From Nostoc sp. CENA543 (GTDB taxonomy: Bacteria > Cyanobacteriota > Cyanobacteriia > Cyanobacteriales > Nostocaceae): 64,000 bases of DNA. The translations under genes and the position numbers were made by a program. Shown here piece by piece: positions 8,753-16,959 of this stretch (the first letter of the stretch is position 1; each line of letters opens with the position of its first letter). Below the pieces are notes generated by a model, which did not search any database, had not been told where the DNA came from, and worked only from the letters and a program-made list of their open reading frames with translations. The stretch is taken from positions 6,844,501 to 6,908,500 of the forward strand of contig NZ_CP023278.1 of NCBI RefSeq assembly GCF_002896875.1, read 5' to 3'.

Positions 8753-9343
8753 TTATTTAGGTAGCCAGTTCGGATTTATGCCCTCTTGAATTAACTTGGC
8801 AGCAGTTACATGAATGCCAAACTCCCCACCTAATTGCCCTCCCAGAGTGCCGTGGACATACAAAAGACCCAGCATGGCCATACCTACTAACAAGTAAGAC
8901 CACTGCACTTGTCTAGAGTGATAGCGTTGCCAACCCCTCCAGACAGTCATAGCGACAATAGCCCCCAACAACACCACACCACCCAAGCCATGTAAAAGCA
9001 TTGTCCAAGAGGCGTTTAACCCCCAATCACTTTTTTGATTTACTGGTGGGTTGGCTAGTAGTAACTCGAAAAAACCGAATCCCACGGTGAAAAAGGTCAC
9101 GACAGCCGCCCCTAGTAGGTTGTACCAGCCGACATCAAAGAAGCTAGAACGAATAGCTGTTAGACCTAAGAATTTGAATATGGGTCTTTCTATGGGGAAA
9201 ATAGCCCCTGCGATGTCAAACAAGATGGCAATGATAAATAAGCCTAGTGTCAGATGTACGAGTTTTGGGTGCATGGGAATTTCATAGGGTAATCCATTTG
9301 CACCCAACCGCAATCTCAATTGCTCGATGAGTTGTGAGTTCAT
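8753..9343 (-). CDS. DUF2231-family membrane protein, second copy
   Basis: 196 residues with about four hydrophobic helices; the motif MHPKLVHLTLGLFIIAILFD near the N-terminus is the DUF2231 (YtkA-like) membrane signature. It begins with ATGA, overlapping the stop of the upstream paralogue by 4 bp, so translation is coupled. Such paired proteins sit ahead of ARTO cox genes in Nostocales. Function unknown; conserved histidines (His26, His30) could bind heme or metal, which is speculation. Confidence 0.8.
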   Translation of the reverse strand: MNSQLIEQLRLRLGANGLPYEIPMHPKLVHLTLGLFIIAILFDIAGAIFPIERPIFKFLGLTAIRSSFFDVGWYNLLGAAVVTFFTVGFGFFELLLANPPVNQKSDWGLNASWTMLLHGLGGVVLLGAIVAMTVWRGWQRYHSRQVQWSYLLVGMAMLGLLYVHGTLGGQLGGEFGIHVTAAKLIQEGINPNWLPK

Positions 9344-9834
9344 GGTGATATTCCCGGCTGCATTGCTTCCACAACAGGCTTAACGTGCAATCCATAGACC
9401 CAAAATAGTTTGCTCCCCAGGTATACTTGCAAAAACACTAGACAAACTAAAACTGTAGCGACACCAAGATAAGCAGGAGGGAGTTTTTGCGGGTGTCGGT
9501 TACGGATTACAAATCGCCAAGCTGTCATTCCCGCCACAAATGCCCCTAGTGACCAACCCATCACAGTATGAAAATTCAGTGTGGGCTGGACTGCTGGGTA
9601 AACTTGCGCTAAACCGGCTTCCAACTGTCCAACAATGATGGCGACAAAAATCGCGATCGCCGCTACCAGCATATTCCAAAAACTGACCTCCAAAAACCGC
9701 ACATTGCGGCTGAAATAACCCACCACATCGCAAAAAAAAGAAAAGAACACCATTGCAATGACAAAGTGGACGATAATGGGGTGAATGGGGTCAGAATAGG
9801 GTAAACCCTTACTATTTAACATCAGAGCTAGCAT
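9340..9834 (-). CDS. DUF2231-family membrane protein, first copy
   Basis: 164 residues with four hydrophobic helices. DPIHPIIVHFVIAMVFFSFF near the N-terminus is the same HPxxVH motif as in the following gene, so the two are tandem paralogues. First gene of the respiratory operon; a GGAG ribosome site lies 6-8 nt ahead of the ATG. Role in the oxidase system is not established. Confidence 0.8.
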   Translation of the reverse strand: MLALMLNSKGLPYSDPIHPIIVHFVIAMVFFSFFCDVVGYFSRNVRFLEVSFWNMLVAAIAIFVAIIVGQLEAGLAQVYPAVQPTLNFHTVMGWSLGAFVAGMTAWRFVIRNRHPQKLPPAYLGVATVLVCLVFLQVYLGSKLFWVYGLHVKPVVEAMQPGISP

Positions 9835-9848
9835 TAAGCTCTCCTAAT

Positions 9849-9869
9849 ATAAATAGGCTATAAATAGGC
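9849..9869. repeat. Direct repeat ATAAATAGGC x2 upstream of the cox operon
   Basis: Two copies of ATAAATAGGC (9849-9858 and 9860-9869), spaced by one base, so their centres are 11 bp apart, about one helical turn. They lie 15-35 bp upstream of the operon's first start codon. Could be a paired regulator site or part of the leader. The remaining 9870-10338 holds the divergent promoter region and no gene. Confidence 0.5.
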
Positions 9870-10256
9870 CAAAATTTGCATAAATTATTCAGATTTTGGC
9901 TCAATGATTGGTTGAGAACCGCAAAAATACAAACTCAGTAATTAGTGCCTGCAATTAACAATTACAGGGCAAAGCAGCTAAAACTCATCTTTCTGCGGAT
10001 GGAGATGAGAGTTACTCAAGTAGTGAAATATTCCAGCTTGATTAAGGGCGATCGCCAGCACACTGTTCACAATACTTGATTGAGCAATGGCGATCGGCAA
10101 TATTGAGCAAAACTCTAGAGTAACAGACTACCAAAGCCTTTCACCCAGACGTAACGGGCTTTACAGTCGTCCCGGTCAAGTATAGGGCATCTTGATGAGT
10201 AACAGCGTAAACTTTTTCAACATAAACACCCCACACTAGTTATAATTTCCTATAAG

Positions 10257-10286
10257 TTGAAAAAACTCTTAAGATTAGCGTAAAGA
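10257..10286 (+). promoter_or_regulatory. Possible promoter of the aldolase gene, with hairpin at the -10
   Basis: TTGAAA (10257-10262), 18 bp, TAAAGA (10281-10286). The -10 lies inside a 7-bp inverted repeat AGCGTAA-AGA-TTACGCT (10277-10293), a possible operator or mRNA leader hairpin. The start codon at 10339 has a strong AGGAGG site. The promoter call is from consensus resemblance only. Confidence 0.35.
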
Positions 10287-10338
10287 TTACGCTTGTCTGA
10301 CACCGACTAGCTAAAAATCATTATTAGGAGGATTACCT

Positions 10339-11418
10339 ATGGCGCTGGTACCAATGCGGCTGTTGTTGGATCACGCGGCTGAGAACGGTTACGGCATCCC
10401 AGCTTTTAACGTTAACAACCTGGAGCAAATTCAGGCAATTATGAAGGCGGCTGAAGAGACAGATAGCCCCGTCATTTTACAAGCTTCCCGTGGCGCGCGT
10501 AACTATGCAGGTGAAAACTTCCTGCGCCACTTGATTTTGGCTGCGGTAGAAACCTATCCTCACATCCCCATTGTCATGCACCAAGATCATGGCAATGCTC
10601 CTTCTACTTGTTACTCAGCTATCAAGAACAACTTCACTAGCGTAATGATGGATGGTTCTTTGGAAGCTGACGCTAAAACCCCTGCTAGCTTCGAGTACAA
10701 CGTTAATGTTACCCGTGAAGTTGTCAACGTAGCTCATGCTTTGGGCGTAAGTGTAGAGGGTGAACTTGGTTGCTTGGGTTCTTTGGAAACCGGCGCAGGT
10801 GAAGCTGAAGACGGTCATGGTTTCGAGGGTACACTCGACCACTCCCAACTGTTAACCGACCCCGATGAAGCTGTTAGCTTCGTAGAAGCAACCCAAGTAG
10901 ACGCTTTGGCTGTAGCTATCGGTACAAGCCACGGTGCTTACAAATTTACCCGCAAACCCACCGGCGAAATTTTGGCTATCAGCCGTATTGAAGAAATTCA
11001 CCGTCGTCTACCTAACACCCACTTGGTAATGCACGGTTCTTCCTCCGTTCCCGAAGATTTAATCGCTTTGATTAACGAATTCGGCGGTGCGATTCCTGAA
11101 ACCTACGGTGTACCTGTAGAAGAAATCCAAAAAGGTATCAAGAGTGGTGTTCGTAAAGTTAACATCGACACCGACAACCGTTTGGCTATCACCGCAGCTG
11201 TCCGCGAAGCTTTAGCAAAAGCACCCAAGGAATTTGACCCCCGTCACTTCCTCAAGCCTTCTATCAAATATATGCAGAAGGTTTGTGCTGAACGTTATGT
11301 CCAATTCGGCACTGCTGGTAACGCTAGCAAGATTAAGCAAGTTACTCTCGAAGATTTTGCTGCTAAGTATGCTAAAGGCGAACTGAACGCTGTCACCAAG
11401 GCTGCTGCTAAAGTTTAA
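10339..11418 (+). CDS. fbaA: Class II fructose-bisphosphate aldolase
   Basis: 359-residue Zn-dependent enzyme that interconverts fructose-1,6-bisphosphate with glyceraldehyde-3-phosphate and dihydroxyacetone phosphate (and sedoheptulose bisphosphate in the Calvin cycle). Family marks: [12 protein letters not shown] near residue 20, the zinc motif MHQDHG (about residue 83), the second histidine in GTSHGAYKF, and [10 protein letters not shown] for substrate and zinc binding. The start at 10339 is fixed by AGGAGG 8 bp upstream. Codon use is strongly biased as in highly expressed genes. Single gene, followed by a clear terminator. Confidence 0.96.
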   Translation: MALVPMRLLLDHAAENGYGIPAFNVNNLEQIQAIMKAAEETDSPVILQASRGARNYAGENFLRHLILAAVETYPHIPIVMHQDHGNAPSTCYSAIKNNFTSVMMDGSLEADAKTPASFEYNVNVTREVVNVAHALGVSVEGELGCLGSLETGAGEAEDGHGFEGTLDHSQLLTDPDEAVSFVEATQVDALAVAIGTSHGAYKFTRKPTGEILAISRIEEIHRRLPNTHLVMHGSSSVPEDLIALINEFGGAIPETYGVPVEEIQKGIKSGVRKVNIDTDNRLAITAAVREALAKAPKEFDPRHFLKPSIKYMQKVCAERYVQFGTAGNASKIKQVTLEDFAAKYAKGELNAVTKAAAKV

Positions 11419-11486
11419 TTTTAGTCAAAGATCAATAGGGGCAATACTTTGCTCCTGCAAAATTTTTGATATTGATATTTAAGTCA

Positions 11487-11517
11487 ACCGAGTGACATTA
11501 GTGTTACTCGGTTTTTT
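11487..11517 (+). terminator. Intrinsic terminator of fbaA
   Basis: Stem ACCGAGT (11487-11493) with ACTCGGT (11506-11512), extended by near-pairing inside the loop, followed by six T (11512-11517). Confidence 0.85.
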
Positions 11518-11534
11518 GTGGCAGTTTATATTAG

Positions 11535-11759
11535 TTATCTAATCAGAGGCTGTTCAACTTCTCCTGAGATTTCGAGAACGTTGGAGTCAAACACAATCAC
11601 ATGAACGGCTGTAGGTAGCAGTCGCTGAAGAATTTGCCTATAAGCATCTGCATCATGACGACGGTGAAACCTTGCTATTACCATTCGCTGCATATCGGGT
11701 AGTTGGCGAATAATACACCAAGGTTGACTATTTGATTTTGGCTTTGAGGTTGATATCAT
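11535..11759 (-). CDS. Conserved small hypothetical protein
   Basis: 74 residues from the ATG at 11759; a GTG at 11777 would add six residues, and neither start has a clear ribosome site. The body (WCIIRQLPDMQRMVIARFHRRHDADAYRQILQRLLP, shown here only as its key features: RMVIARF strand, RRHDADAY helix start) looks like a compact alpha-beta domain with a two-strand/helix pattern. I do not recognise a family. It is divergent from the small XRE-type regulator gene. A CCCAC-TTT-GTGGG hairpin lies at 11773-11785. Confidence 0.5.
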   Translation of the reverse strand: MISTSKPKSNSQPWCIIRQLPDMQRMVIARFHRRHDADAYRQILQRLLPTAVHVIVFDSNVLEISGEVEQPLIR

Positions 11760-11863
11760 AGGTGAATACTTTCCCACTTTGTGGGATGTGTTAGAAATGG
11801 CGATCGCTCTGTATGTTTTCCAGGCAAGACGAGCGATCGCTTTTGATGTACACAGATATTATC

Positions 11864-11879
11864 GGGCGCATATGCACCC
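11864..11879. promoter_or_regulatory. Palindrome upstream of the XRE-type regulator
   Basis: GGGCGCATATGCACCC is a 16-bp near-perfect palindrome (7 of 8 pairs), 14 bp before the chosen start of the helix-turn-helix gene. It is a candidate autoregulatory operator; no promoter boxes were identified with confidence. Confidence 0.35.
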
Positions 11880-11893
11880 TTGTCAACCATAAA

Positions 11894-12106
11894 ATGGGTT
11901 ATGTTAGGCTGCGAATTCGAGAACTTGCTCAACAGAAGGGTTGGACGCTAAAAGAAGTTGCTGAACGTTCTGGAGTCAACTACAACACAGTCAAAAGTTA
12001 CGTTCAGCGTGATGTATTAAATACTGTTGATTTAAGCGCAGTCTATAAAATAGCTCGAACTTTTGAAGTGACAATTGAAGATTTGATGGAATTGGTGGAA
12101 GAATAA
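11894..12106 (+). CDS. Small XRE-family helix-turn-helix regulator
   Basis: 70 residues, nearly all one HTH_XRE domain: RELAQQKGWTLKEVAERSGV (helices 1-2), then VNYNTVKSYVQ as recognition helix, and a C-terminal helix ending DLMELVEE. Typical of small cyanobacterial Cro/C1-like repressors. I chose the ATG at 11894 because the domain starts there; upstream in-frame ATGs at 11813 and 11846 give a 27- or 16-residue extension with no recognisable content. Target genes unknown. Confidence 0.7.
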   Translation: MGYVRLRIRELAQQKGWTLKEVAERSGVNYNTVKSYVQRDVLNTVDLSAVYKIARTFEVTIEDLMELVEE

Positions 12107-12202
12107 ACCATTGTATTAAATTTAGAACTAAATGCAGTACCTTGGTATATGTTTGGGAACAATTATGAATAGTTATACTAATTACAGTAAAGCTGGATAT
12201 TT

Positions 12203-12580
12203 ATGACTATTTATGAACGTGCAGCACAAATTTGGTCATTATTAGCGTTATCTGCCCGAAATCGTCAAGTTCTAACTTATGATATTGTCGGCAAGTTAAT
12301 TGGAGTTCCTCGGCAAGGATTGGGTCGAATGCTAGAACCGATCCAATCTTACTGTTTACTAAATAAATTACCACCATTATCAATCTTGGTTGTAAGTGAG
12401 CAAACAGGAATGCCAGGTACAGGGTTTATAGCAGCACAAGACATTCCTCTTACTCAATTGCAAGTTTTTACATTTGATTGGTTAACCCACAAAACACCCT
12501 CATCAGAGGATTTGAAGAAAGCTGCTACAGAATTACCCTCCAATGGAAATCCAAAGGCAGCAGAGCAAGTAGCAAGTTAG
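12203..12580 (+). CDS. Hypothetical protein with weak resemblance to alkyltransferase DNA-binding domains
   Basis: 125 residues. The order 'LTYDIVGKLIGVPRQGLGRML' (a helix with a TY.IVG..IGVPR pattern) followed by GMPGTGF recalls the winged-helix part of MGMT/alkyltransferase-like proteins, but the catalytic PCHR motif is absent (the middle reads LPPLSILVV). It is therefore not a methyltransferase. The last 25 residues look disordered. It may be a DNA-binding or anti-restriction-type accessory protein; this is a weak structural guess. It stands 96 bp after the XRE-type gene and before a toxin-antitoxin pair. Confidence 0.5.
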   Translation: MTIYERAAQIWSLLALSARNRQVLTYDIVGKLIGVPRQGLGRMLEPIQSYCLLNKLPPLSILVVSEQTGMPGTGFIAAQDIPLTQLQVFTFDWLTHKTPSSEDLKKAATELPSNGNPKAAEQVAS

Positions 12581-12682
12581 TAATGAATATATTGGTAAAC
12601 TAGAAACAAATGCGATCGCCAATTTCAAAGGCAATAATCATGGTGTAAAGATTAGCCACAAAAAAAATTAATGAGGTATATC

Positions 12683-12883
12683 ATGCAACCGACAAAAACC
12701 AGGCAGGCATTACTCAAAGCTATTTATGAAGAATTAGAACAAGCTTATGACGACACTTTAGAAGATGTTTTAGAGTTACTAAAAATTCGTAAAAGTGAAG
12801 ATGAAGAAGATATTCAAGATATTTATGCGGCTAAAGATGATACTACTATCTCTTGGGAACAATATAAACAAGAGAGTGCATGA
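12683..12883 (+). CDS. Antitoxin of a RelE-type pair
   Basis: 66 residues from the ATG at 12683 (GAGG about 7 bp upstream); an ATG four codons earlier lacks a good site. Acidic and helical: TRQALLKAIYEELEQAYDD, then LEDVLELLKIRKSEDEED, ending in ISWEQYKQESA. Strong negative charge fits neutralising the basic toxin that follows. Its TGA overlaps the toxin's ATG (ATGA), the classic coupled toxin-antitoxin arrangement. Confidence 0.75.
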   Translation: MQPTKTRQALLKAIYEELEQAYDDTLEDVLELLKIRKSEDEEDIQDIYAAKDDTTISWEQYKQESA

Positions 12884-13143
12884 TTTATCAAATAGAAATT
12901 ACAACCAGTGCAGCTAAACAATTAAAAAAGCTATCTGAAGACATTAAAATTAAAATTGAAGAAAAAATTCAAGAGTTATCAAACAACCCTCGTCCTAATG
13001 GCGTAGTTAAGTTAGAGGGCGAAGAAGATACCTATCGTATTCGGGTGGGTAAGTATCGTATCTTATACGAGATTAAAGATAATTTATTAATAGTTAAAGT
13101 TGTTAAAATTAGTCATCGTAGAGATGTTTATCGCCGCAAATAA
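12880..13143 (+). CDS. RelE/ParE-family toxin
   Basis: 87 residues with the RelE fold pattern: ITTSAAKQLKKL at the start, NPRPNGVVKLEG, then the core YRIRVGKYRILYEI and the terminal ISHRRDVYRRK. These Arg/Tyr/His residues match ribosome-dependent mRNA interferases of the RelE group. Coupled to the antitoxin by a 4-bp overlap. Its 3' end overlaps by 35 bp, in convergent orientation, the DUF433 gene. Confidence 0.88.
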   Translation: MIYQIEITTSAAKQLKKLSEDIKIKIEEKIQELSNNPRPNGVVKLEGEEDTYRIRVGKYRILYEIKDNLLIVKVVKISHRRDVYRRK

Positions 13144-13339
13144 GTTTCCCTGTCTCTTCTAAAAATGCAATAACTTGCTCTCTAGTTACAGTTGGAAATC
13201 CATCTAAAAAATCGTCAATCGATTCTCCTGCTTTGAGATAGTCTAAAAGTGTTTGCACGGGAACTCTAGTATCGGTAAAGACAGGTGTTCCACCCATAAT
13301 TTCTGGTGATGTGCTAATGATTGAGGGATATTTAAGCAT
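13109..13339 (-). CDS. DUF433-family protein (antitoxin-like)
   Basis: 76 residues; DUF433 signature: ISTSPEIMGGTPVFTDTRVPV followed in the helix by LLDYLKAGESIDDFLDGFP and VTREQVIAFLE. DUF433 proteins usually act as antitoxins of PIN-like DUF5615 toxins encoded next to them. Here no such toxin follows; the gene instead runs into the 3' end of relE on the other strand. GGAGG 9 bp upstream fixes the ATG at 13339. Confidence 0.85.
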   Translation of the reverse strand: MLKYPSIISTSPEIMGGTPVFTDTRVPVQTLLDYLKAGESIDDFLDGFPTVTREQVIAFLEETGKLICGDKHLYDD

Positions 13340-13492
13340 AGTTCTTTTACCTCCGGTTTACAGACTGAATGATTTATTAAAAATTTAGCTTAGATCAAGA
13401 AAGTGGTTAATACCAAATTCGAGATTCTGGAATAGGTTATAAATCTAGGCTTTTAATCCCAAATCTTTCTTTGTCAAAGCGACTTTAGCTCA

Positions 13493-15829
13493 CTATATTT
13501 GATCAATCTGCCAAATTTTGATGGTTTGATCAGAACTTCCACTGGCGAGAATCTTACCATCGGGACTTAAGGCGATAGAATTAATTTTTTCTGAATGTCC
13601 CGTGAGAGTTTGTACAGGTTCACAAGTAGAAATACGCCAAATTTTAATAGTTGTATCTGCACTGCTACTAAAAAGAGTTTGTCCATCAGGACTTACGGCT
13701 AAAGATGTGATTTCTTCGGTGTGTTCAGTTAAGGTGTAGAGTAGTTTACCTGTAATTAAATGCCAAATTTTAATAGTGGTATCAGCACTACCACTAAATA
13801 GTAACTGTCCATCAGGACTCATGGCGATCGCTTTCACATCTCCAGCATGACCGATAAGAGTGCGTAAAGGATCACCTGTGCGGGGGTTCCATAGTCGGAT
13901 TTTGGTGTCAGCACTCCCACTGGCGAGGATTGTACCATCAGGACTGATGGCGATCGCATGAACGGCTGAAGAATGCCAAAGGGTGCAAATGCGATCGCCT
14001 TTTTGTAAGTTCCACAGTTTAATTTTGTTACTACCGCTTGCTAAAATCTCCCCATCGGGACTGATAACTACGACATTTACAGGTTTTTGATGTCCTAGCA
14101 GTGTATGTACGAGTTTACCTGTTTTAAAATCCCAAACTTTGACGTTACTTCTAGGGTGTTCACAACTCCCCACGGCTAAAAAATCACCATTGGGACTAAT
14201 CGCAACTGATGAAACTTCTCCTAGATTTCCGGCGATAGTTTTGATAAAGTGACCATCATGAATATCCCAAACGTTAATATTTTGGTCTGTACACCCACTG
14301 ACTAACACCTCACCATCAGGACTAATCGCTACAGATGTCACTTTGCCTGCATGACCTTTAAGGGTATAACCTACACTGGGGGCTTCTAAAGCTAGTTTAG
14401 TTTTTAGGTGGGCGATCGCGGCTAACAGTTTCTCCACCTCTAGAAAACTTTGTCTATCATTGACAACGAGAAAGTATTCCTTTAACTTGTGGACATATTC
14501 CTCATCCTGAATTTTGATGGCTGATAGCATCGCCTCTAGAGGGTTAGCGAATTCTTGCACTGAGACTTGATGCAAGTCTAACCAAGTGTGGATCGAGTAG
14601 TTTAACTGTTCCTGTGACCAAGTGCGATCGGGTAAATGTGCTAAACTTTGGGCTAATTGTAAAGCTAACTCCGGTATCCAATAGAGTCTTTCTTTTTCTA
14701 AAGCTTCGTAAATTTGCTGATAGCTAGTGACAATAGCTTGCACCGATTCTAAATCAAAACTCTCTTTTAATAAGCTAGATAATAACTCTGGTAGTAAAGG
14801 TGGTACATCATGATGCACCAAATGATAAATATCTGCTATCCATGCGGCTACTAAACTATGACAAGTGATTAATACTTGGCAAAGTTGCTCAAAGTCTTGC
14901 TGATTTACCTGATATTTTAAATCTAACTTACTAATATCAATGCCTTGAGCTTGCCATTTTTCTACTTTTTCTAAAATGGCTAGATTAACTACATTATCTT
15001 TACCTAACTTGTTAATATCCTCAATATCTTCACCTAAAGCTAATAAATCATCGCGGATTTTCTTCCATTCCCAGGCGCGATTTTTAGCAGATTGTTGAAT
15101 AATCTCTCTATAAGGTATACGCGAAATAGTTTTATAGTAATAGTTACTTTGACCTAAACCCCAGTAAGCAATCCGAAAATTTAAATAATCTCCATCATTT
15201 TCTGATTCTAAAATTAAAATTGGTTCTGTTTTTAACAGTCCAAAGAGAGCTTTGATGCTAGATTCACTATGAAAACGTTTACTATCCCAAGCACCTGCTA
15301 AAAATTCTGTGGGTCGAATGGGATTATGGAGTGAATAATACTTATTGACAAATTTCCTAACTCCCTCCGCCAACATAGTTTCTAATGCCAAATTTTCCTC
15401 CGTTTTCGGTTCAAATTCATCAAATTTGACTTGGGGAGGTGCTAAAAAAATTTTTAGTGGTGGACGTTCAGCATCAACATGAGACTCTAAGATTTGAGAA
15501 GGATAGAGTCTTAAAGGCCAGCTATCCAGAATTTTATTGACTTCTGGTAATTTTAGAGCTGTATCTCTTTCTTGTTTTGCTACTTCTAATTGGGTTTCGC
15601 GCTGATAAGCCGATAATTGCTTTTGTAACAGCTTCTCTTGTTCAAAACCTGGATTGACATTTTTTTTAGGTTTGGCAGTATCAGCAATTTCAATAAATGC
15701 TTGAATTGCTTGGGGAATTGGATATTTACTAATATCTAAACTTTCTTTTGTTCTCTTTTGTATGAGCGCGATCGCTACAGGGGCAAACTCTATCACTAAT
15801 TGAATGAGTAGCCTTAATCCTTGCTCCAT
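13493..15829 (-). CDS. WD40-repeat protein with a long novel N-terminal region
   Basis: 778 residues. About residues 490-778 form seven WD40 repeats (each ending INVWD, VKVWD, IKLWN, IRLWN, IKIWH, IKIWR, IKIWQ), enough for one closed beta-propeller, with SPDG turns as in cyanobacterial WD40 proteins. The first about 490 residues show no kinase, NACHT, caspase or TIR motif. They contain a hydrophobic first segment (residues 5-25), a Gln/Lys-rich helix (65-90), and a mixed alpha/beta region rich in Trp and Tyr (ILILESENDGDYLNFRIAYW about residue 225). Later helices (330-480) look like a helical solenoid. Single gene. Function unknown; could be a scaffold or a sensor. Confidence 0.85.
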   Translation of the reverse strand: MEQGLRLLIQLVIEFAPVAIALIQKRTKESLDISKYPIPQAIQAFIEIADTAKPKKNVNPGFEQEKLLQKQLSAYQRETQLEVAKQERDTALKLPEVNKILDSWPLRLYPSQILESHVDAERPPLKIFLAPPQVKFDEFEPKTEENLALETMLAEGVRKFVNKYYSLHNPIRPTEFLAGAWDSKRFHSESSIKALFGLLKTEPILILESENDGDYLNFRIAYWGLGQSNYYYKTISRIPYREIIQQSAKNRAWEWKKIRDDLLALGEDIEDINKLGKDNVVNLAILEKVEKWQAQGIDISKLDLKYQVNQQDFEQLCQVLITCHSLVAAWIADIYHLVHHDVPPLLPELLSSLLKESFDLESVQAIVTSYQQIYEALEKERLYWIPELALQLAQSLAHLPDRTWSQEQLNYSIHTWLDLHQVSVQEFANPLEAMLSAIKIQDEEYVHKLKEYFLVVNDRQSFLEVEKLLAAIAHLKTKLALEAPSVGYTLKGHAGKVTSVAISPDGEVLVSGCTDQNINVWDIHDGHFIKTIAGNLGEVSSVAISPNGDFLAVGSCEHPRSNVKVWDFKTGKLVHTLLGHQKPVNVVVISPDGEILASGSNKIKLWNLQKGDRICTLWHSSAVHAIAISPDGTILASGSADTKIRLWNPRTGDPLRTLIGHAGDVKAIAMSPDGQLLFSGSADTTIKIWHLITGKLLYTLTEHTEEITSLAVSPDGQTLFSSSADTTIKIWRISTCEPVQTLTGHSEKINSIALSPDGKILASGSSDQTIKIWQIDQI

Positions 15830-16030
15830 AAGGAGATTCCTGTTACATCAATAAATTTCATCATTTACCTTTAACCTCAGTATTAGTTGGTCAAGAGACT
15901 GAACTTATACTATCTACATCACTTACAGTATTTTTGCCATCTATCTAAAGTTATCCCTAGATATGGCCTATCCTACTACTTACAGGAGTCCTTTTGCCAC
16001 AAAAGTTAATAGCAAAAAAATCAGCACAAA

Positions 16031-16072
16031 AAAAGAGAAAGATAGAGCATTTGCTTTTTATCCTTCTCTTTT
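16031..16072 (-). terminator. Terminator of the beta-barrel-like protein gene
   Basis: AAAAGAGAAAGAT (16031-16043) pairs with ATCCTTCTCTTTT (16060-16072) in 12 of 13 positions; on the minus strand the hairpin runs into a T-rich stretch. It lies about 115 bp beyond the stop at 16188. The rest of 15830-16187 holds no gene. Confidence 0.6.
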
Positions 16073-16187
16073 CTTGAGTAAAAGCTAATTTTTTAGCTTA
16101 GGAATGATTGAGATTAAATTTAGATTAAGACGGATAGCTCACTACAGACGTAATTTTGTCAAGCACAAAGTCATATTTGAGAGTTAA

Positions 16188-16577
16188 CTAAAATCGAATT
16201 CCTAACTGTCCGTTAACTCCCCGTACAGAATTATAACCAGCACCAACGAAGAGGCGATCGCTAGCCTTTACTTGTACACCACCAGACAAGGCCACACCTT
16301 TATCTTCAGAGTAATATCCCACCCCCACATAAGGCGAAATCACAGGTAAACTCAAGAACTTCAGCACATCTACCCCTGTAGCACCATCTTCGCCTGTACC
16401 TAACTCTACACCCAAGTTTAATGCTCTAGCTCCCACAGCATAAGTGACATCCCCATCTTTCGCACCCACTGAAACCCAAGGTTGAGGAATAATTTGCGCC
16501 GCCGCCGGACGAGGAGCAAATAAAGCTAAACATCCTATTGATGCGATGAGCGATTTAACGATAATTGCTCTGTTCAT
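16188..16577 (-). CDS. Exported small beta-strand-rich protein
   Basis: 129 residues. The Sec signal peptide is clear: MNRAIIVKSLIASIGCLALF then PRPAAAQ as cleavage site (about residue 28). The mature part is short alternating strands with Gly and aromatic residues (ISPYVGVGYYSEDKG, RLFVGAGYNSV) and ends in QLGIRF, a terminal aromatic typical of outer-membrane beta-barrels. Only about 100 residues remain, enough for a small barrel or part of one. Ribosome site AGAGGA upstream. Confidence 0.7.
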   Translation of the reverse strand: MNRAIIVKSLIASIGCLALFAPRPAAAQIIPQPWVSVGAKDGDVTYAVGARALNLGVELGTGEDGATGVDVLKFLSLPVISPYVGVGYYSEDKGVALSGGVQVKASDRLFVGAGYNSVRGVNGQLGIRF

Positions 16578-16767
16578 GCTTTTTCCTCTCTACCTGTTAA
16601 TAAAAGTCAGTGATTTATGAGAATATCTCACAAACAAATATGAAAGATGGACTGTAACTTATACTCAACACTGTTAACCTCAAGACTAACCAATATTTAA
16701 AAAAGTTTCTCACTTTTGCAGCCGAGAATAGTGATCAAGTTACTTGATAATCTAATGTGAATCTCAC

Positions 16768-16958
16768 GCATACCGCTAAAGCGGAACCCACAGGGTAGAC
16801 GCAAAGGTAAAAAGAACGAAGCAAGGTTAAACTCTGCGTACCTCCGCGTGAACCTCCCTTTTCTACGAGAGGCTACGCCAACGGGTTCACCAGTCGTCTC
16901 CGGAGGGAAACCCTCCTACAACGCTGTTTCACCGCGCTCCCTCTGCGTTGAAAAAAAC
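16768..16958. repeat. Cluster of interspersed palindromic repeats
   Basis: Includes CCGCTAAAGCGG (16772-16783), the motif ACGAGAGGCTACGCCAACG (about 16865-16883) and GTCTCCGGAGGGAAACCCTCC. Such modular repeats are scattered through Nostoc genomes. They fill the gap between recR and the small exported protein gene; no reading frame. Confidence 0.6.
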
Positions 16959-16959
16959 T

